A DNA stretch of 64,000 nt from Euptelea pleiosperma. Its lineage: Eukaryota > Streptophyta > Magnoliopsida > Ranunculales > Eupteleaceae. The stretch is taken from the NCBI GenBank assembly GCA_035048495.1, contig CM068547.1:5607700-5671699 (forward strand), in the 5' to 3' direction. Made by a program: the position numbers and the translations under genes. Shown one piece after another: positions 21,951-38,649 of the stretch (within the stretch, counting starts at the first letter, position 1; each line of letters starts with the position of its first letter). The notes below the pieces were generated by a model. That model had not been told where the DNA came from, did not search any database, and worked only from the letters and a program-made list of their open reading frames with translations.

Positions 21951-22317
21951 GAGCATCTCCAACCCTACCCTAAACACTTAAAAGTAGGGTAGAAAAATCT
22001 CCATTACCTAGAACTTAAGAATCTCTCCAATGGTCCACCCTAAACTCGATCATTTACTAAACATTATAAAAAAATATTTATTTTCCCTCTTTTCTTTACT
22101 TAGGTGGGGGACATAAATGGCATTTACAATTTTAGACTCTCACCTTAAATCCTAACCTAACTTTAGGGTAGGATCAAAGGTTACCCTAAATCCTTCCCAA
22201 ACTTTAGGGTAGGATCTAAGGTTAAAATAAGGTGAACTTTAGGGAAGGGTTGGAAATGGTTTTTTAAGTTTTCTACCCTATTTAGGGAAGGGAAGGTAGT
22301 TTAGGGTAGGGTTGCAG
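21951..22317. repeat. Foldback element made of CCCTAAA/TTTAGGG words
   Basis: Left CTCCAACCCTACCCTAAAC is inverted at the right as GTTTAGGGTAGGGTTGCAG; inside, CTTTAGGGTAGGATCTAAGG and its relatives occur several times in both orientations. The left end carries the GAGCATCTCC terminus. It directly abuts the solo LTR that follows. Confidence 0.65.
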
Positions 22318-22319
22318 TT

Positions 22320-22889
22320 TGTCACGGGGTCACTAGTTGGGCCCGATCCAAACCTGCCAACGAAGTCCGTTCCAAGCCCACCAACAAAGCCCGTTCCAAG
22401 CCCATAACCAAGCCCGGTTATGGCTCAAGGAGTCTAGAGTGCTCTGGAAGCTTCTAGAAGACCCTAGAGTATGGTAGAGAGCTTTAGAAGATGGAAGAGT
22501 CTAGAATACTCATGAGAGTTCTAGGGAATTTCTACCCATGTATTATATGTAGATATTTTAGATAGTTCCTAGGAGAAATATCTAGAGATTCTTTGGTATA
22601 ATTGTAGGGAAAGTTCTAGAATAAGGCTTGAAGCCTATATAAAAGGGCAAGCCCCCTCATTTGTAATCATCCTGGAAATCCTGGAATCCAGAGTTGAGCA
22701 ATACAAGCTTCCTCATTCTCTAAACTTTCTTGTTCTTGTGTGCTTTGTGTACTTCTTGAGTGAAAGTAGTGCTTAGGCAAGGCCAAGTCCTAAATCATTT
22801 TAGGGAAAGGCTGACTTGAGCTAGCAAAGGAGCGACTAACTCAAGTGCCGCACGGTCTTTAGTAAAGGTCAAAGACTAAGTCCGTGACA
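22320..22889 (+). mobile_element. Solo LTR
   Basis: Begins TGTCACGG and ends in the exact inverse CCGTGACA, has a TATA-type box in CCTATATAAAAGGGCAAGCC near 22637 and a pyrimidine-rich downstream part, as expected for an LTR with promoter. AGTT flanks it on both sides (22316-22319 and 22890-22893), a 4-bp target duplication. No internal retrotransposon sequence adjoins it, so it is the product of recombination between two LTRs. Superfamily not assigned. Confidence 0.75.
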
Positions 22890-23536
22890 AGTTGCTCTTA
22901 GTTTGTTCTTTTGCTTTACTTTATGTTGTTCTCTTGCTTTAGTCCTTTGTAGGTCATCTTGACCTATTATTAGGCTATTGTGTAGGGCATTTTGCCTTTT
23001 AATAAATTCTATAATTATTAAAAAATCAATGACAACACCAAACATGACCTTGCAAAACACAAGAGGCATAATTCCATTTCACAAACTATATTCATATGGG
23101 AAAAAAAAAAAAAAAAAGGGTTGCAAAGCTTACAACCTGAGTACACAAACCTTGAAAGCTGTTTAAATACAAAGAAACATTTAAACTCCTTGAAATAAGT
23201 TGAGAAGGCCTCTTTCTTCACCTCCCCTACTCTCCCTCTCTTCTCTCTCAAATCTCTCTATATAACCAAATCCAATGGAGAAAGAGGATGAGCACTTTTC
23301 TTTTCCTCTTTGTCTCTTCACACCTTTCTCCACCTAACCTTCACTCTTATTAATTTAACCTAATTTCATCTAAAATCCTGATCAGACAGACCCCCCCACA
23401 TCAAGTACTGAAAAAAAAAAAAAAAACTAGAACTTTTCTGGACTGCACTTTGTATAGCTGCACAATTCTTACACTACAACCCAGATAAAACAAGCAAATC
23501 TCTTTTTCTTCTTCATATTTGAGTTCCCTCCTCTAT

Positions 23537-28490
<4,954 letters not shown>

Positions 28491-28590
28491 CTAAAAACTT
28501 CTAATAAACCCACCAAAGAACAGAGAGAAACAGAGAGGAAAACTGTAGAAAAGAGAGAGGAAGGGATTGAAGAAAAGTGAGAAGCTCAAA

Positions 28591-28603
28591 CCTGTATATA
28601 AAG
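28591..28603 (-). promoter_or_regulatory. TATA box of the endoglucanase gene
   Basis: On the minus strand CTTTATATACAGG lies 314-326 bp upstream of the start codon at 28277. This gives an inferred transcription start near 28565 and a leader of about 290 nt, rich in GAGA/AGAG in the sense of the plus strand (CT-rich in the transcript), as in many plant leaders. Confidence 0.55.
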
Positions 28604-28781
28604 GAGGTTCCAAGAGTTCAGAAGCTTGACAGAGACTATTAAATGTGGGGTATTCGAAAAAAATAAATATTTATAATTTTTATGATTTTTTCAATTATTT
28701 TTCATTTTTGAGGGACAGAAAACGGTTGAGAAAGAACAAAGAGTCATGTGGGCTTTTTCTGCTTTTTTTACTGAAAAGGGT

Positions 28782-28922
28782 CGGTGGGTGTTTTAATTAA
28801 TTTCTACCCCCAGAAATTACTGCTATTTGTTAAATCAATTTTAGATTTATTTAGGTGGGTGTTTTAATTAATTTATACCCCCAGAAATTACTGCTATTTG
28901 TTAAAGAAATTTTGGATTTATT
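28782..28922. repeat. 70-bp tandem duplication upstream of the endoglucanase
   Basis: GGTGGGTGTTTTAATTAATT, then TACCCCCAGAAATTACTGCT and ATTTGTTAAA occur twice head to tail, units starting near 28782 and 28853, over 90% alike. It lies about 180 bp upstream of the TATA box. Confidence 0.8.
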
Positions 28923-29129
28923 TTCCATAAAAATGTTTATTTGATTATTTATTTAGTTATTTTTTAATTATAGGTTCAGGAGACGCGTGGCAGGCTTTAA
29001 GAAACTGTTGAAGTTGAAAATTACTATAACAGGTAAGATCTTAAGAGTTGTGTGCAGCAAGTTCAGAAAAATGTCTCTTGGTGTTCTGCTTACTTGAAAT
29101 ATCTAAAATGCCCTTAACCTATGGAGGGG

Positions 29130-29568
29130 GCTCATTTTCTGTAGATGATCTTTATGGTGAGAAGATCATCCTCACCAAAAAATCAGCCCTTTAATCTTGA
29201 TTATGTGGGTCCCATGACCAATTGTCATTTTATTTCTAATAAATGTATTCATCACCCTTGTTTTTACCAAAATGTCCCTAAACCATTTATAACGGATGTA
29301 TCGGTCAAAAGAAAAATGAAAAAATGGAGTCAGAATTCAAATTCTCAAATTTTAAAAAATGCAAAAAAAAAAAAAAACGGAAAAATGACAGAAACAATGA
29401 CCTTTTTTCACAAATAATCCCAGAAAATAACGTTATTTTCGTTATAATGGAAAATAAAGGCCGTTATTTTCTGGGCGTTTTAACGGTACATAACGTAACG
29501 GGGGAGGTCTGAATCTGTTAAAATGGCCTTTATTTTCGTTATAATGGCTATTTTTTAAACCATGGTAT
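29130..29568. repeat. Family D half-copy followed by a left-truncated family A element
   Basis: About 29130-29240 carries GAGAAGATCATCCTCACC and AAAAATCAGCCCTTTAATC, one arm of family D. From about 29283 to 29568 is the right part of family A: AACGGTACATAACGTAACGG, GGGAGGTCTGAATCTGTTAA and the terminus TTTTTTAAACCATGG. Confidence 0.7.
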
Positions 29569-29710
29569 AAACAGTGAAGATTACAAGCTTTATGAGAATA
29601 TTTTGCACTTTTCCATGCGAGCCGCCAATGTTAACTAACGGTCAATTAGAGTCCTACTAATTTAATTAGAGTTTCACGGGCGATTATAAGAAACTTATAT
29701 TAACGGAAGA

Positions 29711-29800
29711 AATAGTTTTAGATAAAATTAAATAGAAAAAATATGATCCGTGTATCCAACCACATATCATTGAGATAAGACTTATGATGACAAAGATGAA
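29711..29800 (+). mobile_element. RTE LINE 3'-end fragment
   Basis: GTATCCAACCACATATCATT, then GAGATAAGACTTATGATGA align with the last 90 bp of the LINE in the spermine synthase intron (GCAGCCAACCCCATATCATT, GGAAAAGGCTTATGATGATG). Only the 3' end is present, as expected after strong 5' truncation at reverse transcription. Confidence 0.75.
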
Positions 29801-30235
29801 TGATTTTTATTTCAAAAGACGAAAGAAAGAAAACGGAGGTTTCAAACGGCGAGCATCAAATAATTGACGGGTAAGAAGTTCTTGTTTTAACACGGTTTTA
29901 TTTAAAAACAATAAAAATAAAAAAATTTATATATAATATACATACATACACCCGTGATGTGACGTACAGTTATACATCAGTAAAATAGTATCAAAACTAT
30001 CATATGCTTCCCTTAATTGGGTGTGAGTAGCTGAGATCCACCGTCCAATTGGGGGATAATAAGATCTCAACCCTTCTTTGTTGAAGCCCATGAGAGGGGA
30101 TATAAGTGGGGAGACAACTACTGTGTTTTGTTATATAGATTTGTATTTTTTTTTTAAATTATGTTTAGACGCAAGGGGAGGTCCTAAGTTCGATACTTCC
30201 CTTGGGGCCACCCATGAAATATAAATATAAATTCA

Positions 30236-30572
30236 GGGTCGGGATTAGGGGACAACTATTCTGGTGTACGCACATAGAAGATGAATCAACAGCTGATTTT
30301 TGGTGAGGATGATCTCCTCACCATATAGACCACCCTAGCAAAAAATCCGCCCACTCTAAAATTTCTAACCCCATCAAATGTAGTTTTCAAGTCACACGGT
30401 CAAAATCGACGGCCCATAATTCTTCAACTTCTAAAGCAGTCTACGAATATCGGAATGATTTGAATTTTTGTGAGGATGATCTCCTCACCATAGTGATCAT
30501 CCTCATCAAATATCAACCATTGATTCATCTTCTATATGGGTAAGCCAAATGGTTGTCCCCCGATTCTTTCCC
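30236..30572. repeat. Foldback MITE, family D, complete copy
   Basis: Left end AGGGTCGGGATTAGGGGACA is inverted at the right as GTTGTCCCCCGATTCTTTCC. GGATGATCTCCTCACCAT occurs in both arms, where it is nearly self-complementary. The copy at 44193 begins with the same AGGGTCRGGATTRGGGGACA. Confidence 0.8.
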
Positions 30573-33123
30573 ATAAATTTTAAGGCCTCAACAAAAGGGA
30601 CCTTCCGGATTTTGTTCGTGGGTATCGCGCGCTTTTCCACTTTTCCTCTTCGAATTATTCTCTACTTCGCACATACACTAGCTTAAAATGCTAGATTACA
30701 AAAAGTTAAGATAAATTAACAAGGATGAATATGATGTAACTAGGTGCATTGGCATTTGGCACTCCTTTGATGTGATCTAGCAACTCTTTAATCTAAACCA
30801 TCCAATTACTTGCCCATCTTTGTGGTGGAAAATAATATTCATGATATAAATTCAGAATTTCAAGAAAGATCCAAAACAAGATTGCCATTGATTGTTTGGT
30901 ATGCCCTATCTCAGAGGTGGCTCCTCCGTTTGATCGATTAATCTTGCAGTCAAGATTAACAAATGCCCAATGTGATTGATATGTAGGACAGAGTGCATCA
31001 CCTTCACTGAGCCTCAGGTACACCATATCAAATAGTGAATCTCTAATAACTTCATGGGTCAATTGTCTCTTCCTTCACTAATTGGCATTGTAATTGCGAA
31101 GCCTAAAATAAAATAATAACCCTTTAATTAAGTGTAGGAAAAAATACCCTATATGTGTTGCGAATAACATAAGCATGGTGCACAAACTCATTGATAACCG
31201 TACGATCAAATCAAACGCATTCACTTCATGGTTGATGGTAAAAACTGCATTGATCAAATGATGAGAACCATCCATCAATGTGATTTCCTTCCTGGGTCCA
31301 TCCTAGAATGCTAAAAAAAATGTTTTTTAAGATTATATTTGCAGTGTATTTTCTAGGAAACTGGGTTAGACTTATTTTGAGACATGTGCCGTCAGGTGGC
31401 ACCTGACTAAACAATCTGGGCCGTCCAAATAATAAAATCTGATTGGATCGGCATAACCCTAAAATCACGCCGATCAGATTATTCTGTCCATGTCATCAAG
31501 ATACAAAACGTGGACGGCAGAGAAAAATAGGATTTAGTAGAAAGAGAAAAACTACGTGGAGACCGGCATTTTCTCCGCTTTCATCGCTGCAGAAACCCTA
31601 ATGAGAGGGAAAAAAAATGAAATCGCTGTTTTCTCGACTTCCTATTTCCTGGATTAAGGGTTACCCGACTACCCATGACCCAATGAACCCAAAATCAATT
31701 TTGGGTCCATTTTAACCCGTTATTATGCATGTCCGGTTCACAAATTTTCTATTCATTACCGGGCCTCAATACCTGATTACCCAATGGGTCAATGACCCCA
31801 TATCCAATTACTGGTAAGCTGGATTAACTTGGCCAGTTCATTGTCACCGTGATCAATAATCACGTCGAGTCCGGGTACCATGATATGTCAGTATTCTATT
31901 CATTACCATGACCCCATAAACCTCGACATCCCGATAGGCTTAATCAACTTGTTTGGTTCTGGGTCCATCTGTTGGATCCGACTAATAATTGAGTCGGTTC
32001 TTAATGTACCTGTATCAGCCCATTAAAAAACCAGTTCTCTCTCTTCTTTCTCCTTTTTTCCCCATAAAATTACATAATTAACCTAAATTTGTCGGTTCAT
32101 TTTTTTTTTTTTAATAATTCGTAGGGTTTATGAATTATTCGAGAATTTACTAGCTATGCGGATAATCGTAATTTATAATTTGAAAAGTAGAAGGTCATTT
32201 CAGTAAATTCCATGATGTTTTTTCGGTTTAAAATTTGTCGGTGTAATCGCATTAAAGCAAAATGGAGAGTAGTTCTGATCCGATTTGGGGAAGATTCGGA
32301 AACCCTACATCCCGACAAACAGCACTCACCAATATTTAATTTTCCTCTATCCGAATTATTTAAAAGGCCACCGAGGCACCGACAAGGGAAAAAAGGAAAA
32401 ATTACGGAACGTCATATAATTGGTATTTTTGTAATTTTATCCAAAACAAGGGGTTTAATTCACAATCACATCGAATAAATTAAAAAAAGGGTATAAAGAA
32501 AGAAACTGAAAGGAAAGTGGGTCCCACTAGGACGCTTTATTCCCCAACCGCAATCAACGGCCTCCGCCGAAAAAGGGATAATTTTTGTTTTGTAAAAAAC
32601 TAAAATTAAAATAAGTCAAACCGGCAAGGCTCCGCAATTACCGGTTAGCGCCGGTTCTTTGACGGCGACGGTAACGTTCCCACTTCCCATTCCCGCCGCC
32701 ACCGGTTGTCGGGTGCAACCCAAAACCCTAATAGTAAAAGGGTGCTTTGTGCGTTAAAGTCGTTACGAGGTCGTCCAATGAGAAACAAAAGTCACCCAAC
32801 CCTTTCTTTTCCAAAGTGGAAACCATGTTGGCTATGAGAGTTGAGCCCCTAACCTTTCTAGAATTTGGCCCTTTTTCACTTTGTTCCTTTTCTTTTTTAA
32901 GACTCCTTTTTGACTTCTTAGGCACTGACTTTTTTTTTTTTTGACTAAATTTGGAATTCACATTGAGAGAAAGGTGATCCAAACAAAGCCACTTCACATT
33001 GGTATGGATGTGTGAATGAGGTGGTGGAAGGAGCACATTTGTGATGTATCAATGGAGGTGGTGGAAGAAGCACATTAGGGTTTCTGGGTACCACCATGCC
33101 AAGTTGGTAAGGTTTGTGAGTGT
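30573..33123. other. Intergenic stretch, no gene recognised
   Basis: Around 31560-31620 and again near 32725 are AAACCCTAAT motifs of the kind found in plant leaders, and 32620-32720 is GC-rich (CGCCGGTTCTTTGACGGCG), possibly the relic of a gene 5' end, but no reading frame supports this. 31655-32030 repeats TTACCCGACTACCCATGACC / ACCCAATGGGTCAATGACC words, another candidate word-built repeat without resolved ends. Confidence 0.4.
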
Positions 33124-33223
33124 CAAGGTTCGAAGTCTTGACCGATCCCATTCTGGATCAAGCGATTCGGATCAGGATCAGCTCCCTCTGATCCCGAGAT
33201 CAATCTCGAGATTTTGAACCATG
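33124..33223. repeat. Family F TIR element
   Basis: Starts CAAGGTTCGAAGTCTTGACC and ends GAGATTTTGAACCATG. Interior words GGATCAGGATCAG, GATCCCGAGATC. GTGAGTGT is repeated on both sides (33116-33123 and 33224-33231); with one mismatch the match extends to 9 bp. A shorter relative is at 42613. Confidence 0.7.
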
Positions 33224-34361
33224 GTGAGTGTTGATACCAAATATTTGGATTTGAAACTCGCCTTCACCCATTTACTGTTAACACTAACCCACTTTCCTAC
33301 TTAAGAAAAAAAAATCTACTACTTGTTCAATCGTTAAGACCCAAATCAATACTCCAAAATTACCTAGGTGACAGAGAAACAGAAAGTTAAGGACTTAACC
33401 TAAGATCTTAACATTCCACCACGCTTCAAGGCCGATGGTCCTCAGCCTTCTTTCTAGGTACCAGGTACTAGGTGCCCTCTTTCCTTTTTCCATAAGTCGC
33501 CCCTTCCGAGACTGATAGCAGTAGGACCCTCCATATCCCATAATATGACGAGCTCCTTTTTTTCTTATTACCTTCATAACCCATACTATGGTGGGCCCTC
33601 TACATTCCATATTATCGCAAGCCTCTCTTTTTTACCATAATTGCCTCTCCTATGACTTGAACTCTGCACGTGGGGTTGACTCTAATACCTAATGTTAAGA
33701 TCCAAACCAATACTCCAAATTTTAAATTACCTATGTGATAAAGGAGCGCAAAGCTAAGGTGTTAACCTAGGATCCTAACAACATGATTCATAATGGTACT
33801 TTGATAGAATTAACAAAAAATGACTTAATTTGGTCACTTGATTCGCTAGATATTTAATGGGGTTTTAGCACACTCGGTATTTGTGACGTGTACTATATGA
33901 ATTTGATGTGTGCCCTTTAGCTCAGTCGCTTTGATTGATTGTGCTGCCGTTGTGATCGAATTTTCTTGGTCGATAAGCGTTCCTTACAAATTGAGTTTGT
34001 TTCAGGAGCGATTCAAGTGATTTTGTACAATGTGGGGACAAAATTAAAATAATGTTGAAACCCTACCAAAAAAAAGGGGGCAAACAGGGCTTAAGCTTCT
34101 CATTCATTGAATTAGTAACATGAGTTTGTTCATATGTTTCAATACTTGTCTCTTTCATCAAGTCCTTTTCAAATCCAATCACCCTAAATCTAAATCAAGT
34201 TTTAACCCTTTTCATTAAACAGATTAAACTTAGGGTTTGTTCACAGCGTGATTTTTTTGCGCCAAGAAAATATTTTTTTAAAGCGTTTTATTAAAAAACA
34301 AAAAAAAAATTATTTTTCAGATACAAAAAATGGCAATCCAAACAGGTACTTAGTTTCATTT
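33224..34361. other. Intergenic stretch, no gene recognised
   Basis: Contains a pair of diverged repeats: CTTAACCTAAGATCTTAACA (33394) and GTTAACCTAGGATCCTAACA (33762), each about 25-40 bp after a GTGACAGAGAAACAG / GTGATAAAGGAGCGC phrase. No family assignment. Confidence 0.35.
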
Positions 34362-34696
34362 TAAAAGGGCCCCTTATAACGGTATAACAGACTGGGGGCA
34401 TTACCATTTTTTCCTTTATAACGGATTGTAACACACATCGGCAAAAATAGAAAAAAAAAAGAACGAAAATAATGGGAAAAAAAAAGGGGTGGTAGAATTA
34501 AAAATTCGAAATTTCAAATTTTCAAAAAAATTTATAACGGAAAATGGAAATAATGGATATTTTTTAACAACTTTTATTCAGAAATTAACGGCTGTTATTT
34601 CCTGAGCGTTAAAACGATACATAACATAATGGGGGAGGTCCGAATCCATTATAATGGCCGTTATTTTCATTATAACAACCGTTTTTTAAACCATGG
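34362..34696 (+). repeat. Family A element, complete but diverged
   Basis: TTAAAAGGGCCCCTTATAAC to TTTTTTAAACCATGG, with the internal order of words of the family intact: GACTGGGGGCATTACC, GATACATAACATAATGG, GGGAGGTCCGAATCC. No exact target duplication found. Confidence 0.75.
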
Positions 34697-35420
34697 GATT
34701 GAACTTTCAAGTGATCTTAGAATTGACAGGCTTTGGATTATTATGGAACTCGACTAATTAATATTCAACGAGTTTTAGACAGTTAGAACTTTGTGTAACA
34801 TAGTCCATAATTTGGTATCAATCAACTCGAAAAGCACTTTTCTCGTATTCAACGATGTCTTAGGTCTTTATTCCAACTCGCAACATTTTGAATTTTGAAT
34901 CCGGTGGCGTGATATATTGATCTTTTGATTTGTACATTTTTATACTAAATGACTGCTTGGTGCTATAGTAAACGAATAAGGACGCCTGACGCACATGTCA
35001 AACAGTAACAAACGTTTAACTTATCGGGAAATTGTTTCACAGTCAATTAAGTCGTAATCGATATGATTTAACGTGACGAAAACAAGGTAACTCGCACGTT
35101 CGTGGTAATATGTACGGTAACAACTGGAATTTCGAATCGGGGCCATTACATGCACGTGCACATGGCACCGACTAGCGACATATGACCCCAAAGATCTAGA
35201 TGATCATGATAGAACATGAGAGCCAGAATGGTGCAAGGGGTCCCCCTATCCCCCCACCCATCAAGCAAGGGTCGGAGGATGTTACAAAGTTAATATCTTT
35301 TTTTGCTTTTTATGTTGGACCACCCTTGTAACCACCTTCAAGAGCAAATGAGTGTCTTCATGCTCGTACTCTATTGCCTGTGTCGTGATAATAATTCATA
35401 TTAATTTGTTAGTGTGGACC

Positions 35421-35755
35421 AAGGACTAAAAGGGGCCGTTATAATGGTATTAACGGACTGGGGCGTTATCGTTTTTTCCGTCATAACGGACATTATAACG
35501 AATTGTAATGCTCAGAGGTAAAAGTGGAAAATAAAGGAAAAATGGTGCTTAAATTCAAATTTGCAAAAAAAATAATAATAATAACAGAAAAAAATAAAAA
35601 AATAACAGAAAATAACTGCATTTTTTTCACAAAATTTGCCAAAAAATAACGACTGAATTTCTAAAGCGTTTTAACGGTACATAACGTAACAGGGGAGGTC
35701 CTAATCCGTTATAGCAGCCGTTATTTTTGTTATAACCGCCATTTTTTAAACCATG
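35421..35755 (+). repeat. Family A element, reference copy with 9-bp target duplication
   Basis: Begins AAGGACTAAAAGGGGCCGTT and ends CATTTTTTAAACCATG, which are inverted (TGGTTTAAAAAATGGCGG). GTGTGGACC flanks it exactly on both sides (35412-35420, 35756-35764). 335 bp, no coding capacity; the interior is degenerate CCGTTATAACGG words plus an A-rich stretch. Confidence 0.9.
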
Positions 35756-35764
35756 GTGTGGACC

Positions 35765-35920
35765 AAGGTTTAAAAGGGGCCATTATAATGGTATAACGGA
35801 CTGGGGGTTTTAACTTTTTTTCCCTTATAATGGATTGTAACGCACAGGTAATTAAAAATTTGAAAAAATTGGTGCTAAAATTCAATTTTTTAATTTTTAA
35901 TTTTGAATAAAATTTAATAT
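35765..35920 (+). repeat. Family A element, left half, abutting the reference copy
   Basis: AAGGTTTAAAAGGGGCCATT starts on the base after the right target duplication of the previous element and follows the family up to GTAACGCACAGG, then decays into A/T-rich sequence. One of the two elements therefore inserted at the end of the other. Confidence 0.8.
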
Positions 35921-36424
35921 TTCTTTTTCCTATAGAGAATTTGGTCTGAATTGTTGGAATATTTATCTTTTTCAATAATAAAAATCTATAATATATACTT
36001 GAATGAAAATATACCTCACCATGGGTATGCCTTACGAGCTCATGACCTCAATGTGACAATGGCCCCCAATGTCACAAACTCATGCCACTTTATGTTTTAT
36101 ATGTGCAAAAATACAAAGGAAACATTGGAAGTATACGAAAAAAGAGACAAAGTTGCCCTCAAGTGGTCCACATGGTCGAGAATGCCCGTAACTCGAAATA
36201 AACGTGACCGATTTAAAACATGACTCTAGTGAGTTGACTCGCGATTTAGTGTAGTAGTCACAGAACCTTTTAATTTGTAGTAACTTCAGGTGACTCAGAG
36301 TAAATAAGGGTGAGCCATAGCACTTTTGTAGTCTACCAAGGTCATGATGATTCGATTTAACTTTTTGTTTGGGTTTATTTTAACAACTCCCTTCGTGAAC
36401 CTCTGAATAAAAACATTTCGGGCC

Positions 36425-36925
36425 TAAACCCTAACGCCAAATCAAACGACTATGGTGGTCGGCCGACTACAAGATTTTGGTAGGTTAGCCGTCAATCACA
36501 GACGATCGATTTATCGGAATCTTGTGACCAGCCGACTACCACTTAAGTGAATAATTTTAATTAAAAATTATTATCTTTTATAATTTTCTGGGAATAATAA
36601 GTTTTCAAATTGTTTGCTAGAGTGGTGACTATTGGCAATGAGACTCCAATAGGTTGGCAGCCCATCGTCAGCGATCATTCATCATTGACAACTAACATAT
36701 CAGAGTCTTGTATCCGATCAACTACCACTTTAATAGACAATTTTTAGTTCAAAATCTTGCTTTTTATGTTTTTCTAAGAACATCGAGTTTTTAAATTGCT
36801 CGCTGAAGTGGTGGTTGACCGACTAATCACGATATTGGTTGATTTGTAGAGTGATGGGCAGCCAACCTATTGAAATCTGGTGACCAGCTGATCACCACAG
36901 CTGTTTGATTTGGGTTTAGGGTTTC
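36425..36925. repeat. Foldback element with AAACCCTAA termini
   Basis: TAAACCCTAACGCCAAATCA at the left is inverted as TGATTTGGGTTTAGGGTTT at the right. Inside, GGTGGTCGGCCGACTAC, GACCAGCCGACTACCAC and GGTTGACCGACTAATCAC occur in both orientations, so most of the 500 bp can fold. Single copy in this window. Confidence 0.65.
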
Positions 36926-38199
36926 AACGAAACCTGCATGTTCTAGGGTTGTAAGGTAGAAGAAAGGGATATTTTTATCGTGAAAAAAAATTTGTTAGCC
37001 AATTCGGGTCAATAAAAGTCTACGATGGGGACAGGTCTGAAGAAAGGGGGTTAGGTCAGTTTTTTCAAATTGTAAAGACACGTTGGATTTCAAATATAAC
37101 ACGGAGAAATGTCAAAATATCCCAAAATTTAACTCAACCACTGCCGAGTCAAAATCGAGTTTCCCAGGCCTATTGCACGTCAAATCTCCAACTGTCAACT
37201 CACAAATCTCAACGTGTCCCACCAAATATATTGCCTTCGTACCATGAAAAATACCCATCACCCCATAGTTTAGTCAAAAAAGAAACAATTGATCGGATGG
37301 TTAGTATCGAGCAATCAGTGTGTGGGTTTTGCATCATAATCCATTCAACTCGACACAAATTTTTTACTCTTAAAATGGAAAATTCCACATGATTTTCCAC
37401 TAGCAAGTAGCAACATCCATAACACCTTCCTTTTGGTCCACCTAGATGTCTATTGATTGGATGGTCAAGATTGAGCCATCACTCTGGTCTTTGGGCTACA
37501 TATTTTAATTTGTAACAAATACTTAGTTCCAAACTTCCATGACTCCATCCCCTGGCCCACAAAGTTGTCTACCAATCAGATGGTCAAGATGGAGTGATAG
37601 GTCTTATTTTTTTGCAAAAAAAATCATTTAAGAGCTGGCCCACCAAAGTGAACGTGGCTTCCGGATTAACGGGCATGATCATAGGAATTTATAATTTTCA
37701 AATTTTCCAGAAAAGAAAAAAGAAGAGGAGGGAAAAATTGCTTTAACTAAAGGGCGTCGTCCTAGAGCCCCACGAAAGCACATTGTCAGTGGCCTTTTGT
37801 AGTCTTCGATACCAGCTTAACTGTGGTCGTTGGGATTTCCTGTAAAATATTTTAAATTTTGAATACTTTTATTTTAAAATTCGGAAAAGTTTTCTAGAAA
37901 AATTAAAAGCCGACATCAGAATCTTGAGCTCTCTAATGCCCAACTAACTGCATCAGATATCTGGGACCCACCTTCCTATTCTGCTTATGTGGGACGTGGC
38001 GTAATGTAATTGTCCAACGTGGCATTCTCTTATTTGCCACTTGAATACTACCATATCACACGTCCGACAAACTCATTACCTGCCCCTCTAACTAATTTAA
38101 CAGTCTATCTACAGTGCGTATTACGCATCACTGATTAGGCAACTAGTGAGCCCAACGGTGTTGATTAACATTATTCCTAGTGCGCATTACGCACACCTA
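36926..38199. other. Intergenic stretch, no gene recognised
   Basis: Two similar segments around 37440-37500 and 37550-37600 share GATTGGATGGTCAAGAT / CAGATGGTCAAGATGGAG. Two near-palindromes AGTGCGTATTACGCATC (38115) and AGTGCGCATTACGCAC (38181) lie 66 bp apart. No coding sequence. Confidence 0.4.
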
Positions 38200-38580
38200 C
38201 ATGTATGAGTGGGGATCCGAGTTTACTGTCCTCTATCAAGTCCACCTCTAAATATTCCACGTGGCATACTCTTTCGGGCCCACAGAACCATGGATGCATG
38301 GCTCACCTCTTGGTAGACATACACATACACACCAAAACTGAACTTAATAGGTTATTTCCAGCCGTTGATTTTGAGCATTTTAATGGGGTACTATCTTTCC
38401 GTTGGATTTGATCTTGTTTTTAAGTGTTAAAATCTAACTGTTAGAAATCACCAATCAATATGATTTTTGGTGTTTAAGTCCACCAACAGGTGGCCCAAAG
38501 CCGCCAAACATCCAAAATGTCAGTAGACCCGAAAGAGTGCTCCACGCGGCATTTCGAGAGGGAGAGACTTCAAACTTTGA
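38200..38580. repeat. Foldback MITE related to families H and J
   Basis: GAGTGGGGATCCGAG with ATATTCCACGTGGCATACTC and CTTTCGGGCCCACAG at the left is answered by GACCCGAAAGAGTGCTCCACGC at the right. CACGTG lies at 38258-38263. Confidence 0.6.
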
Positions 38581-38649
38581 AATCGCCTTTACATATAAAT
38601 GAGTGGTCTAACTTCTAACCAATAAATCTTTGCCAGCGGATTGTCATAG

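Noticed and set aside
32620..32745. 5' end of a gene with AAACCCTAA leader
   Set aside because: GC-rich and leader-like, but no downstream frame with recognisable protein similarity or consistent splice sites could be found.
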